Below, piece by piece: positions 18,916 to 26,489 of a DNA stretch of 64,000 nt (positions are counted from its first letter, which is position 1; each line of letters begins with the position of its first letter). Position numbers and translations under genes: made by a program. This stretch comes from Variovorax sp. J22P240 (GTDB lineage Bacteria > Pseudomonadota > Gammaproteobacteria > Burkholderiales > Burkholderiaceae_C). A model generated the notes under the pieces. It was not told where the DNA came from and did no database searches. It saw nothing but the letters and a program-made list of their open reading frames with translations. The stretch is taken from positions 1 through 64,000 of the forward strand of contig NZ_JASZYR010000006.1 of NCBI RefSeq assembly GCF_030316855.1. The letters are read 5' to 3'.

Positions 18916-19941
18916 ATGCGTGATTTGACCCCACCCTCTCGCGGCAGCGATGCCCTCCCCGTCATCGACGTTTCAGCGCTGGTGGCCGACGGCCCGGGAC
19001 GCGACGACGTGGCCGCACGGATTGGCGCCGCTTGCCGCGCGCACGGCTTTTTCTACATCAGGGGCCATGGCGTTGATAAGGCTCTGGTGGAGCGTCTCGA
19101 AGACCTGAGCCGCCGATTCTTCGCGCTCGACGAGGCCACCAAGATGCAATGGCGAATGGCGCTGGGCGGGCGCGCATGGCGTGGCTATTTCCCGCTGGCC
19201 GGCGAGTTGACCTCGGGCCGGCCCGACTGGAAGGAAGGCCTCTACCTGGGCACCGAACTGTCCGAAGCGCATCCGCTCGTGCGAGCCCGCACGCCCGTGC
19301 ATGGGCCCAATCTCTTTCCCGGCATCGAAGGATTCCGCGACACGGTGCTCGCCTACATCGACGCAGTCACGCGGCTGGGCCATCGTTTGATGGAAGGCAT
19401 CGCCCTGAGCCTCGGCTTGCCGGCCACGTACTTTGCCGAGCGCTACACGGCCGATCCGCTGATCCTGTTCCGCATCTTCAACTACCCGACCCAGTCGGTG
19501 CCCGAGGGCATGGACGTGCACTGGGGTGTCGGCGAGCACACGGATTACGGCCTGCTCACCATCCTCCACCAGGACGATGTAGGTGGCCTGCAGGTGCGCA
19601 CTCCGGGTGGATGGATCGAAGCGGCGCCGGTGCCGAATTCCTTCGTCTGCAACATCGGCGACATGCTCGACCGAATGACTGGCGGGCTCTACAAGTCGAC
19701 GCCGCACCGCGTGACACGCAATACCTCGGGTCGCGATCGGTTGTCTTTTCCCCTTTTCTTCGACCCTCACTTCGAGGCGCGGGTGCAACGTATCCAAGGG
19801 CTAGCCGGTGCTGATGCGCAGGACGACAGCGCGGCGCGTTGGGACCGGGCGAATGTGCATGCCTTCAATGGCAAGTATGGTGACTACTTGCTGGCGAAAG
19901 TGTCCAAGGTGTTTCCGCAGCTTCGGGATGAAGTGCTTTAG
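18916..19941 (+). CDS. 2-oxoglutarate/Fe(II)-dependent oxygenase, isopenicillin-N-synthase-like
   Basis: 341 residues with an N-terminal DIOX_N region (LPVIDVSALV... GFFYIRGHGV) and a C-terminal 2OG-Fe(II) domain. The iron triad is His208, Asp210 (GEHTDYGLL) and His264 (STPHRV), and the co-substrate Arg275-x-Ser277 follows. Bacterial members hydroxylate or ring-modify small molecules; the substrate is unknown. ATG 18916 gives the normal N-terminus. The stop codon overlaps the stop of the converging GNAT gene inside the same four bases (19938-19941). Confidence 0.88.
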   Translation: MRDLTPPSRGSDALPVIDVSALVADGPGRDDVAARIGAACRAHGFFYIRGHGVDKALVERLEDLSRRFFALDEATKMQWRMALGGRAWRGYFPLAGELTSGRPDWKEGLYLGTELSEAHPLVRARTPVHGPNLFPGIEGFRDTVLAYIDAVTRLGHRLMEGIALSLGLPATYFAERYTADPLILFRIFNYPTQSVPEGMDVHWGVGEHTDYGLLTILHQDDVGGLQVRTPGGWIEAAPVPNSFVCNIGDMLDRMTGGLYKSTPHRVTRNTSGRDRLSFPLFFDPHFEARVQRIQGLAGADAQDDSAARWDRANVHAFNGKYGDYLLAKVSKVFPQLRDEVL

Positions 19942-20555
19942 GGCGTTGTCTTGGTGAGGGGTGCTTTCTTTGGGGCGCCACTCTGCGACTCCGCACCTTG
20001 AGCAAGCCACGCCTCGCGAGTCAACCGATAGAGCTTGTGCAGCCGAAGCGGATGCCCCACAGCAATGGCCGGATGTTCAAACGTCCCATCAGCCACCATT
20101 CCCAACCGCTTCATGACCGCCTCCGAGGGCAGATTGGGCACAGCGGTGAACGCAACGATCTCCGACAGCGCAAGCCTCTCGAAGCCCACTCGCAGGGCAC
20201 CGCGCGCGGCCTCGGTCGCGTAACCCCTGCCCCAGTAGGCACGCGCCAGCCGCCAGCCGATCTCGACGCACGGCGAGCATGGCAAATCGGGCCTCGGCAC
20301 GCTCAGTCCCGTGAAGCCGATGGGCGATCCGCTCGCGCGCTCTTCGACGACCCAGAATCCCCAGCCTCTCTCCTCGATGCCCTGCGCACAACGGTCTGCC
20401 ACCGCATCGCTCTCGGCGCGCGAAAGCGGTTCGGGGAAAAACTCCATCACACGCGGGTCGGCGTTCAACTGCGCGAAGGGCTCCCGATCAGTGCCGCGCC
20501 ACTGGCGCAGATGCAAGCGATCCGTGTCGAGCTCGATGCAACCGGCCATCGGCAT
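19938..20555 (-). CDS. GNAT N-acetyltransferase, RimJ/RimL type
   Basis: 205 residues. Family marks are an opening strand TDRLHLRQWRGTD, a GFTGLSVPRP segment, motif A with RAYWGRGYATEAARGAL for acetyl-CoA binding, and the usual SEAVMKRLGMVADGTFEHP near the C-terminus. It probably acetylates an amino group of a protein or small molecule. The last 20 residues are a Lys/Thr/Pro-rich tail. It lies 6 bases downstream of the permease gene and may be read through from it. Confidence 0.85.
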   Translation of the reverse strand: MPMAGCIELDTDRLHLRQWRGTDREPFAQLNADPRVMEFFPEPLSRAESDAVADRCAQGIEERGWGFWVVEERASGSPIGFTGLSVPRPDLPCSPCVEIGWRLARAYWGRGYATEAARGALRVGFERLALSEIVAFTAVPNLPSEAVMKRLGMVADGTFEHPAIAVGHPLRLHKLYRLTREAWLAQGAESQSGAPKKAPLTKTTP

Positions 20556-20561
20556 GACCGC

Positions 20562-23078
20562 CTATTCCGCCGCCTGCCGCAGCGTCGCCACCACGGGTCG
20601 GCGCAATACCTCGCGCAGACCCCACCAGCCGGCAGCGAGCGCCAGGACAGCACCTGCCAGAGCACCCGCAATAGGCACGAGTGGCGATGCGGTCCACGTG
20701 AAGTCAAACACGAAGCGTGCGAGCGCCCAGCCGATGACCGAGGCCACGATGCTTGCCAGAAAGCCCGCCAGCATTCCGACCCCCACCAGCTCCGCGCGCT
20801 GCACCTGCCGCAGCAGGCTCGCCCGCGCACCCACAGCGCGCATCACCGCGAACTCGCGGGCGCGCTCCTCGCGCGTGGCCGTGACGGCCGCGAACAGCAC
20901 GACCAGCCCCGCCGCCAGCGTGAAACCGAACAGGAACTCCACCGCACGGATCACTTGGTCGAGCACGCGCTGCACCTGCCCGATCGTCGCGCTCATGTCG
21001 ACGTTGGTCACGTTCGGATAAGTGCGCACCAGCGCGTTGTCGAAGCCCTTCACATCGGGCGCACGGAACGCGCCCATATACGTGACGGGCACGTCGGCCA
21101 GCGAGGCCACCGTGTACATCACGAAGAAGTTCGCATGCATCGAGCCCCAGTCGACCTTGCGCAGCGACGTGACGCGCGCGTCGTTCTGCATGCCGCCGAT
21201 GTCGAAGCGCAGCGTGTCGCCCAGCTTCAGGCCCAGCGTCTCGGCGAGACCTACCTCGACGCTCACCTCGCCTGAGGCCCCCGGCTTCCAGGCACCGGCA
21301 GTGACGACGTTGTGTGCCGGTGCTTCCACGCTGTTGCTGAGGTTGAACTCGCGATCGACGAGCCGCTTGGCGCGATCGTCGGTGTAGTCGTCGGGCGACA
21401 CCGGCTTGTCGTTGATGGCGACCAGACGGCCGCGAATCATGGGGTACCAGTCGAACTTGCGCACGCCGTTGTCGCGCAGCGTCTTCTGGAACACGTCGCT
21501 CTGGTCCGGCATCACGTTGATCACGAAGCGGTTCGGCGCATCCGGCGGCGTGGCCTTGCGCCAGCTCGACACAAGGTCCGTGCGCAGCAGCACCAGCAGG
21601 ATCAGCGCGAGCAGACCCACGGCCAGCGCGCTGACCTGCACTACTGCATACGCAGGCCTTGCCGAGATCTGGCGCGTGGCCAGCACCAGCCAGCGCGGCG
21701 CCGTCGTCTCGTTGACGCTGCGGCGCAGCAGGATCACGGCGATCCAACTCAACAATGCGAACACGGCCACGGCCGCTGCGAAGCCGCCGACGGCGATGAG
21801 CCCCAGCTTCAGGTCGCTGCTGGCCGCCACCAGCAAGGCGGCAAAGCCTGCGACGCCCAGCCCGAGCACGGCGATCGACGCGGGCTTCAAGTTGCCCACG
21901 TCGCGGCGGATCACGCGCAGCGGCGGCACGCGCGCGAGTTGCAGCACCGGCGGCAAGCCAAAGGCGAACAACAGCGTGAGCCCCACGCCGAAGCCGAACA
22001 TGACCGGCCAGAGCGTCGGCGCGGGCAGCGCGCTTTGCACCAGTCCCGCGAGCAGCACCACGAACGCGTAGTGCACGCCGAACCCGATCGCCACGCCCAG
22101 CGCGCTGGCGATCACGCCGATCACCGCGAATTCGAAGGCATAGGCGCCGGCGATGGTGCGCTGGCTCTGGCCGAGCACGCGCAGCATGGCGCAATCGTCG
22201 AGGTGGCTGGCGGCGAAACCACGCGCGGCCAGTGCGACGGCCACGGCCGAAAGCAATGCAGCGAGCAGCGCGACGAGGTTGAGGAACTTCTCCGCGCGAT
22301 CCAGCGTCTGGCGCATCTCGGGCCGGCCGCTCTCGAAGGAATCGAGCCGCGCGCCGCGCACCTCGCCCTTCTTGATCGTCGCTTCGGCCCAGTCGCTGAA
22401 GCGCTTCACCGCGGCAGGTTCACCGGCCACCGCGAATCGGTAGCTCACGCGGCTCGCCGGCTGCACGAGGCCTGTGCGCGGCACGTCGGCCTGATTGAGC
22501 ATGACGCGCGGCGCGAAGCTCATGAAGCCGGCGCCGCGGTCGGGTTCGAGCGTGATCACGCGCGCGATGCGCAGGCCGGCATCGCCCAGCAGCAGCGTGT
22601 CACCCACTTTGAGCGAGAGCGAGTCCAGCAGCGAGGCGTCGACCCAGGCCTCGCCGGGCGTGGGCACGTCGCGGGTGATCTGACCCGGGGCGGCCGGATC
22701 GATGCCCACCTGCAGGTTGCCTCGCAGCGGGTAGCCGGCCGTGACGGCCTTCAGGGCCACCAGCTTGCTCGCGCCGCCCTGCGCCTCGTCGGCACGCGCC
22801 ATGGTTGGAAATCCGTAGGTACTCGCGCCGTCCAGACCCAGGGCGCGCGCGCGCTCCACGAAGACAGCCGGCGTCGGGTTGTCGGTCGCGAGGACCGCAT
22901 CTCCGCCCAGCAACTGGCGCGCGTCGCGCTGCAAGCCTCCCTTGAGCCGGTCGGCGAAGAAGCCCACGGCCGTGAGCGCCGCCACCGCCAGCAGCACCGC
23001 AACGATCAGGAGACGAAGCTCGCCCGCGCGAAGATCGCGCCAGAGCGTGCGCCAGCCAAGGCGAAGGAAAGCATTCAT
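20562..23078 (-). CDS. ABC transporter permease, FtsX/MacB type (YbbP-like)
   Basis: 838-residue membrane protein. A first TM helix at about 25-43 and a periplasmic MacB-like core (to about 250) precede a first FtsX domain (TM helices around 265-400). Central TM helices (about 410-520), a second periplasmic domain (about 530-690) and a second FtsX domain with four hydrophobic segments to the end follow. This duplicated layout is that of YbbP/LolC-like permeases that move or extract lipophilic compounds or proteins at the outer face of the inner membrane. The usual cognate ATPase (YbbA type) is not adjacent. ATG 23078 (MNAFLRLGWRTLWRDLRAGE) matches family starts. Confidence 0.85.
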   Translation of the reverse strand: MNAFLRLGWRTLWRDLRAGELRLLIVAVLLAVAALTAVGFFADRLKGGLQRDARQLLGGDAVLATDNPTPAVFVERARALGLDGASTYGFPTMARADEAQGGASKLVALKAVTAGYPLRGNLQVGIDPAAPGQITRDVPTPGEAWVDASLLDSLSLKVGDTLLLGDAGLRIARVITLEPDRGAGFMSFAPRVMLNQADVPRTGLVQPASRVSYRFAVAGEPAAVKRFSDWAEATIKKGEVRGARLDSFESGRPEMRQTLDRAEKFLNLVALLAALLSAVAVALAARGFAASHLDDCAMLRVLGQSQRTIAGAYAFEFAVIGVIASALGVAIGFGVHYAFVVLLAGLVQSALPAPTLWPVMFGFGVGLTLLFAFGLPPVLQLARVPPLRVIRRDVGNLKPASIAVLGLGVAGFAALLVAASSDLKLGLIAVGGFAAAVAVFALLSWIAVILLRRSVNETTAPRWLVLATRQISARPAYAVVQVSALAVGLLALILLVLLRTDLVSSWRKATPPDAPNRFVINVMPDQSDVFQKTLRDNGVRKFDWYPMIRGRLVAINDKPVSPDDYTDDRAKRLVDREFNLSNSVEAPAHNVVTAGAWKPGASGEVSVEVGLAETLGLKLGDTLRFDIGGMQNDARVTSLRKVDWGSMHANFFVMYTVASLADVPVTYMGAFRAPDVKGFDNALVRTYPNVTNVDMSATIGQVQRVLDQVIRAVEFLFGFTLAAGLVVLFAAVTATREERAREFAVMRAVGARASLLRQVQRAELVGVGMLAGFLASIVASVIGWALARFVFDFTWTASPLVPIAGALAGAVLALAAGWWGLREVLRRPVVATLRQAAE

Positions 23079-23125
23079 GGGGCGTGACGATAGCCGAGCG
23101 GCCACCGCCCGCCAAACCGAAGGTC

Positions 23126-23998
23126 TTAGGCAGTGGTCGCCGGCCGAGCACCCGCCAGCTCGGGCTGCAGCACGAGCCGGTCCACACCGGCATAGCAGAT
23201 GAAGCGCCGGTTGGTCGCCCGCCCGATCGCGCAAAGGCCCACGCGCGTGGCGACCTCGTGGCCCATTTGAGTCATGCCGCTGCGCGACACGACGATGGCC
23301 ACGCCCATCTGCGCCGATTTGATGACCATCTCGCTGGTCAGGCGGCCGGTGGTGTAGAACACGCGCCCGCCGGCCAGTTGGCTCGCCGGCTGCATCGCGA
23401 TCCAGCCGGCGATGGTGTCGATGGCGTTGTGTCGGCCCACGTCCTCGATGAAGCACTGCATCTGCACCTCGTCGCCGTCGTCGCCGTCGTCGCGAAGCGT
23501 GAAGAGCGCACAGCCATGCACCGAGCCGGCCGACTTGTAAGTGCTCTCCTGGAGGCGGATCGCGTTCACCAGCGAATAGAGCTGCGCCTGCGTCATGCGC
23601 GTATCGGGCAACTGGAGGCGATCGATGCCAGCCATGAGTTCGCCGAACACGCTGCCTTGGCCGCAGCCGGTGGTGACCACCTTCTTCGCGGTGCGTTCCT
23701 CGATGCGATCGATGCCCGCGCGCGTCCTGACGGCAGCCGCGCCGACCTCCCAGTCGACGGTGATGGATTCGACGTCCGCGGCCGATTCGATGAGGCGCTG
23801 GTTCAGCAGGTAGCCGAGCACCAGCAGTTCGGGTTGCGCGCCCAGCGTCATCAGCGTGACGAGCTCGCGGCGGTCGACGTAGACCGTCAGATCGCGTTCG
23901 GCAGGAATGGAGACGACACCCGGTTCGCCATGCTCATCGACGATCTCGACCTCACGCGTGAGCGGCGCCTGGGCCTGCGTCAGGCGAGGCAGCCTCAC
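23126..23998 (-). CDS. fdhD: Formate dehydrogenase sulfurtransferase FdhD
   Basis: 290-residue FdhD, which transfers sulfur from the cysteine desulfurase IscS to the Mo-bisMGD cofactor of formate dehydrogenase. Visible marks are ELLVLGYLLNQRLI, the active-site loop VVTTGCGQGSVFG, HGCALF, EDVGRHNAIDTIAG, and GRLTSEMVIKSAQMGV. The active loop has one Cys where E. coli has CxxC, as in many bacteria. It is the only FdhD in the window although two formate dehydrogenases are present, so it may serve both. It overlaps the upstream small gene by ATGA. Confidence 0.95.
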   Translation of the reverse strand: MRLPRLTQAQAPLTREVEIVDEHGEPGVVSIPAERDLTVYVDRRELVTLMTLGAQPELLVLGYLLNQRLIESAADVESITVDWEVGAAAVRTRAGIDRIEERTAKKVVTTGCGQGSVFGELMAGIDRLQLPDTRMTQAQLYSLVNAIRLQESTYKSAGSVHGCALFTLRDDGDDGDEVQMQCFIEDVGRHNAIDTIAGWIAMQPASQLAGGRVFYTTGRLTSEMVIKSAQMGVAIVVSRSGMTQMGHEVATRVGLCAIGRATNRRFICYAGVDRLVLQPELAGARPATTA

Positions 23999-24399
23999 TT
24001 CTTGGGCGCTGGATTCGTCTCGGCCGAAGTCTGGTTGGAGCTCGGCGGCGAAGCGGCGGTCGTCGCGGGCGAATGGGCGCCCGAGGCTTCGATAGGCCTC
24101 ACTTCAGCGGGCGGCGCAAAGGCGAAGGGGCCAGGATCTGTGCAAGGCGGCGTCGGCGTAGCGGTCGGCACGGGCTTGCCGGCTGCGGCCAGGCCTTCAC
24201 GGACATGGTTCGCCACCCGGGTCTGCGCCTGGCACAGTTGGTAAGCGTCGACCTTGGTGGTCCAAGCCGTCTTGGCAGCGGCCTCGGCCACCTTGAGCTT
24301 GGCTTCGGGCGAGGCGGCCGGTGCAGGGAGCTTGGCCACGGCGGCGGAAGCGACCGCCATGCCGAGCAAAAGACCGCAGAGGTTCAGAGTTTTCTTCAT
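23995..24399 (-). CDS. Small exported protein of the formate dehydrogenase locus, unknown function
   Basis: 134 residues with a clear Sec signal peptide (MKKTLNLCGLLLGMAVASAAVAK). An Ala/Lys-rich helical part with two Cys (about 56 and 86) follows, then a Pro/Ser/Thr-rich tail ending in PAPKK. I recognise no domain. It is coupled by ATGA overlaps to the cytochrome b subunit gene upstream and to fdhD downstream, so it is firmly inside the fdh operon. A structural or assembly role at the periplasmic enzyme is possible but is only inferred from position. Confidence 0.75.
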   Translation of the reverse strand: MKKTLNLCGLLLGMAVASAAVAKLPAPAASPEAKLKVAEAAAKTAWTTKVDAYQLCQAQTRVANHVREGLAAAGKPVPTATPTPPCTDPGPFAFAPPAEVRPIEASGAHSPATTAASPPSSNQTSAETNPAPKK

Positions 24400-25601
24400 G
24401 AGGGATTTCCTTCAACCCGGACGCCCTGCACCGCCGCAGGGTCGCGGGCCTGAGCGCTGCGCTGCGCCGGGATCTTGCCGGCCGCAATGTCGTCGTACCA
24501 GAGCGGATGATGCTCCTTGGCCCAGGTCTCGTCGACATTGCCTTCGCGCATGGCCTTGTACGCGCCCTTCATGCCGAGCGTGCCGATGTAGATGTGGCCC
24601 AGGATCAAGGCCATCATGCACAGCGTGGCGACGGCGTGGATCATGTGCGCGATCTGCATCTCGCCGCGCGTGTAGACGAAGCCTGGGAGCAGCTTGTCGA
24701 GGAAGAGCCCCGACCCGATGACCAAGCTGCCGAGGAACAGAACGCCACCCCAGAACACCAGCTTCTCGCCCGCATTGAATCGATGCGACGGCGGCTCCTT
24801 GTCGCCACCGAACAGACCGCCGCCGTGCCTGAGCCAGGTCAGGTCATCCTTGCTGGGCCAGTTGCTGCGGATGAAGGTGAAGATCATGAAGATCGTCGTC
24901 ACCACGAACAGCGGTCCCACAAAGTTGTGCACGGTCTTGAGCACGTAGGCCAGATAGCCGAATAGTGCACCGCCGAGGACCGGCAGCAGGAAGAACTTGC
25001 CGAAAGCCATCACGATGCCCGAGATCGCCAGCACGACGAAGGCGGTCGCGTTCGACCAGTGCGTGGCGCGCTCGAAGGGTGTGAATCGCTCGATCTTGCG
25101 GCCGGTTTCCTGGCCATGCAGGCCGATCGGCCCGCGCGTGAAGTAGAAGATGGCCAGTGCGAGCAGCGTGACAAAAAGCAGAGCCGCACCGTACGGAATG
25201 ATCCAGTTGTTCCGCACCTGGCGCCAAGCTTCGCCGGCGTTGGTGTAATGCGAGCCCGGAAACTGGACGAAGCGCTGGATCAGGTTGCCCGCCTCGGGCG
25301 CCTCGCTGGCCGGAAGGCTGCTGAAGCCGGTGACGCCGCCACTCACCTGGCGCCACATCGGCGCGTTGTTGCCCGGCTGCACCCGTTGGCGCTCGCCATT
25401 GGTCTGGTTGAGGAAGTTCGGGTCGGCGCTGGCTTCCGGCCTGACGTCGAAAATGTTCTGGCTGCGGATGCCACCCGCCGGCTGTGCGGCTGTGGCAGCT
25501 GCCGGCGCGGCGGGTGCGGCGGACGGGTCCGGCGTCTGTGCATTGGCGATGCCGCAGCCGAGTACCGCGACCATTGCCAGGGCGTTAAGCACTTTTCTCA
25601 T
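24396..25601 (-). CDS. fdoI: Formate dehydrogenase gamma subunit, cytochrome b556
   Basis: 401 residues, about twice the E. coli FdoI length. A signal-like N-terminus (1-21) is followed by about 110 residues of Ala/Pro-rich periplasmic sequence. Then come a TM helix (WIIPYGAALLFVTLLALAIF) and the four-helix cytochrome b core: FERATHWSNATAFVVLAISG, KTVHNFVGPLFVV, a third helix after FNAGEKLVFWGGV, and HMIHAVATLCMMALILGH with haem-ligand histidines. It anchors the complex and passes electrons to quinone. The extra N-terminal domain is also found in Wolinella-type and many betaproteobacterial FDHs. Confidence 0.9.
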   Translation of the reverse strand: MRKVLNALAMVAVLGCGIANAQTPDPSAAPAAPAAATAAQPAGGIRSQNIFDVRPEASADPNFLNQTNGERQRVQPGNNAPMWRQVSGGVTGFSSLPASEAPEAGNLIQRFVQFPGSHYTNAGEAWRQVRNNWIIPYGAALLFVTLLALAIFYFTRGPIGLHGQETGRKIERFTPFERATHWSNATAFVVLAISGIVMAFGKFFLLPVLGGALFGYLAYVLKTVHNFVGPLFVVTTIFMIFTFIRSNWPSKDDLTWLRHGGGLFGGDKEPPSHRFNAGEKLVFWGGVLFLGSLVIGSGLFLDKLLPGFVYTRGEMQIAHMIHAVATLCMMALILGHIYIGTLGMKGAYKAMREGNVDETWAKEHHPLWYDDIAAGKIPAQRSAQARDPAAVQGVRVEGNPS

Positions 25602-25613
25602 GCAACCTCCGGG

Positions 25614-25862
25614 TCAGTTGATCCGGTTGTATTCGTTCTGGTTCTGGGCGCGCACCTTGAGGTGCTGCTCCCAGGACGCCCTGTCCCCCGGCTGCCAGCC
25701 GCTCGCCGTGAAAGCCGTTCCGGTGTTGGGCTGCGTGCCCGTGCCGGTCCAAGGGGCCGCGTCCAGCCGGACGCCATGGGCGTTCGTCTGCGGCTTCTCG
25801 CCGCAGGCGCCGAGGAACACCGCGACCGAGATCAGCGCCGCCGTTGCCAGCGCGCGCTTCAT
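25614..25862 (-). CDS. Small lipoprotein of the formate dehydrogenase locus
   Basis: 82 residues. A lipoprotein signal (MKRALATAALISVAVFLGAC) has its lipobox Cys at 20, and the mature part is short, with WTGTGTQPNTGTAFTASGW and a charged C-terminus. The ATG at 25862 overlaps the stop of the Fe-S subunit gene (ATGA), and the next gene starts 12 bases on, so it is co-expressed with the enzyme. No known domain is recognised. It may sit beside the periplasmic subunits as an assembly or stability factor; this is inference. Confidence 0.78.
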   Translation of the reverse strand: MKRALATAALISVAVFLGACGEKPQTNAHGVRLDAAPWTGTGTQPNTGTAFTASGWQPGDRASWEQHLKVRAQNQNEYNRIN

Positions 25863-26479
25863 TTCGCAACTCCGTTGGTCGGCGTGCCGGCGGTTTGCGA
25901 GCCGTAGGCGGTGCCCCAGCCCCAGACTTCGGCGCCCTTGCCGCGATGAACCACGCGCGTGCGGAAGATGTCGGCGACGACGTCGCCATCGCCCGCGAGC
26001 AGCGCCTTGGTCGAGCACATCTCGGCGCAGGCCGGCAGCTTGCCCTCGGCCAGGCGATTGCGGCCGTACTTCTCGAACTCGGCCTGCGAGCCATTTTCTT
26101 CCGGGCCGCCGGCGCAGAAGGTGCACTTGTCCATCTTGCCGCGTGCACCAAAGGTGCCTTGCGACGGAAACTGCGGCGCGCCGAATGGGCAGGCGTACGA
26201 GCAATAGCCGCAGCCGATGCACACGTCCTTGTCGTGCAGCACCACGCCTTCTTCAGTGCGATAGAAGCATTGCACCGGGCACACCGCCATGCAGGGCGCA
26301 TCGGAACAATGCATGCAGGCCACGGAGATGGAGCGCTCACCCGGCACGCCGTCATTGAGCGTGACCACGCGGCGGCGGTTCACGCCCCACGGAACCTCGT
26401 TCTCGTTCTTGCAGGCCGTGACGCAGCCGTTGCATTCGATGCAGCGCTCGGAGTCGCAGACGAACTTCATTCTTGCCAT
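25859..26479 (-). CDS. fdoH: Formate dehydrogenase beta subunit, four 4Fe-4S clusters
   Basis: 206-residue ferredoxin-type electron-transfer subunit. Cys ligands occur in CIECNGCVTACK (13-23), CMHCSDAPCMAVCP, CIGCGYCSYACP and CTFC...CAEMC, enough for four cubane clusters. Unlike E. coli FdnH/FdoH it lacks a C-terminal TM anchor, so it must be held to the membrane through the cytochrome subunit. It would relay electrons from the catalytic subunit to cytochrome b. It starts 10 bases after the catalytic subunit gene and overlaps the lipoprotein gene by ATGA. Confidence 0.93.
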   Translation of the reverse strand: MARMKFVCDSERCIECNGCVTACKNENEVPWGVNRRRVVTLNDGVPGERSISVACMHCSDAPCMAVCPVQCFYRTEEGVVLHDKDVCIGCGYCSYACPFGAPQFPSQGTFGARGKMDKCTFCAGGPEENGSQAEFEKYGRNRLAEGKLPACAEMCSTKALLAGDGDVVADIFRTRVVHRGKGAEVWGWGTAYGSQTAGTPTNGVAK

Positions 26480-26489
26480 ACCAGACTCC

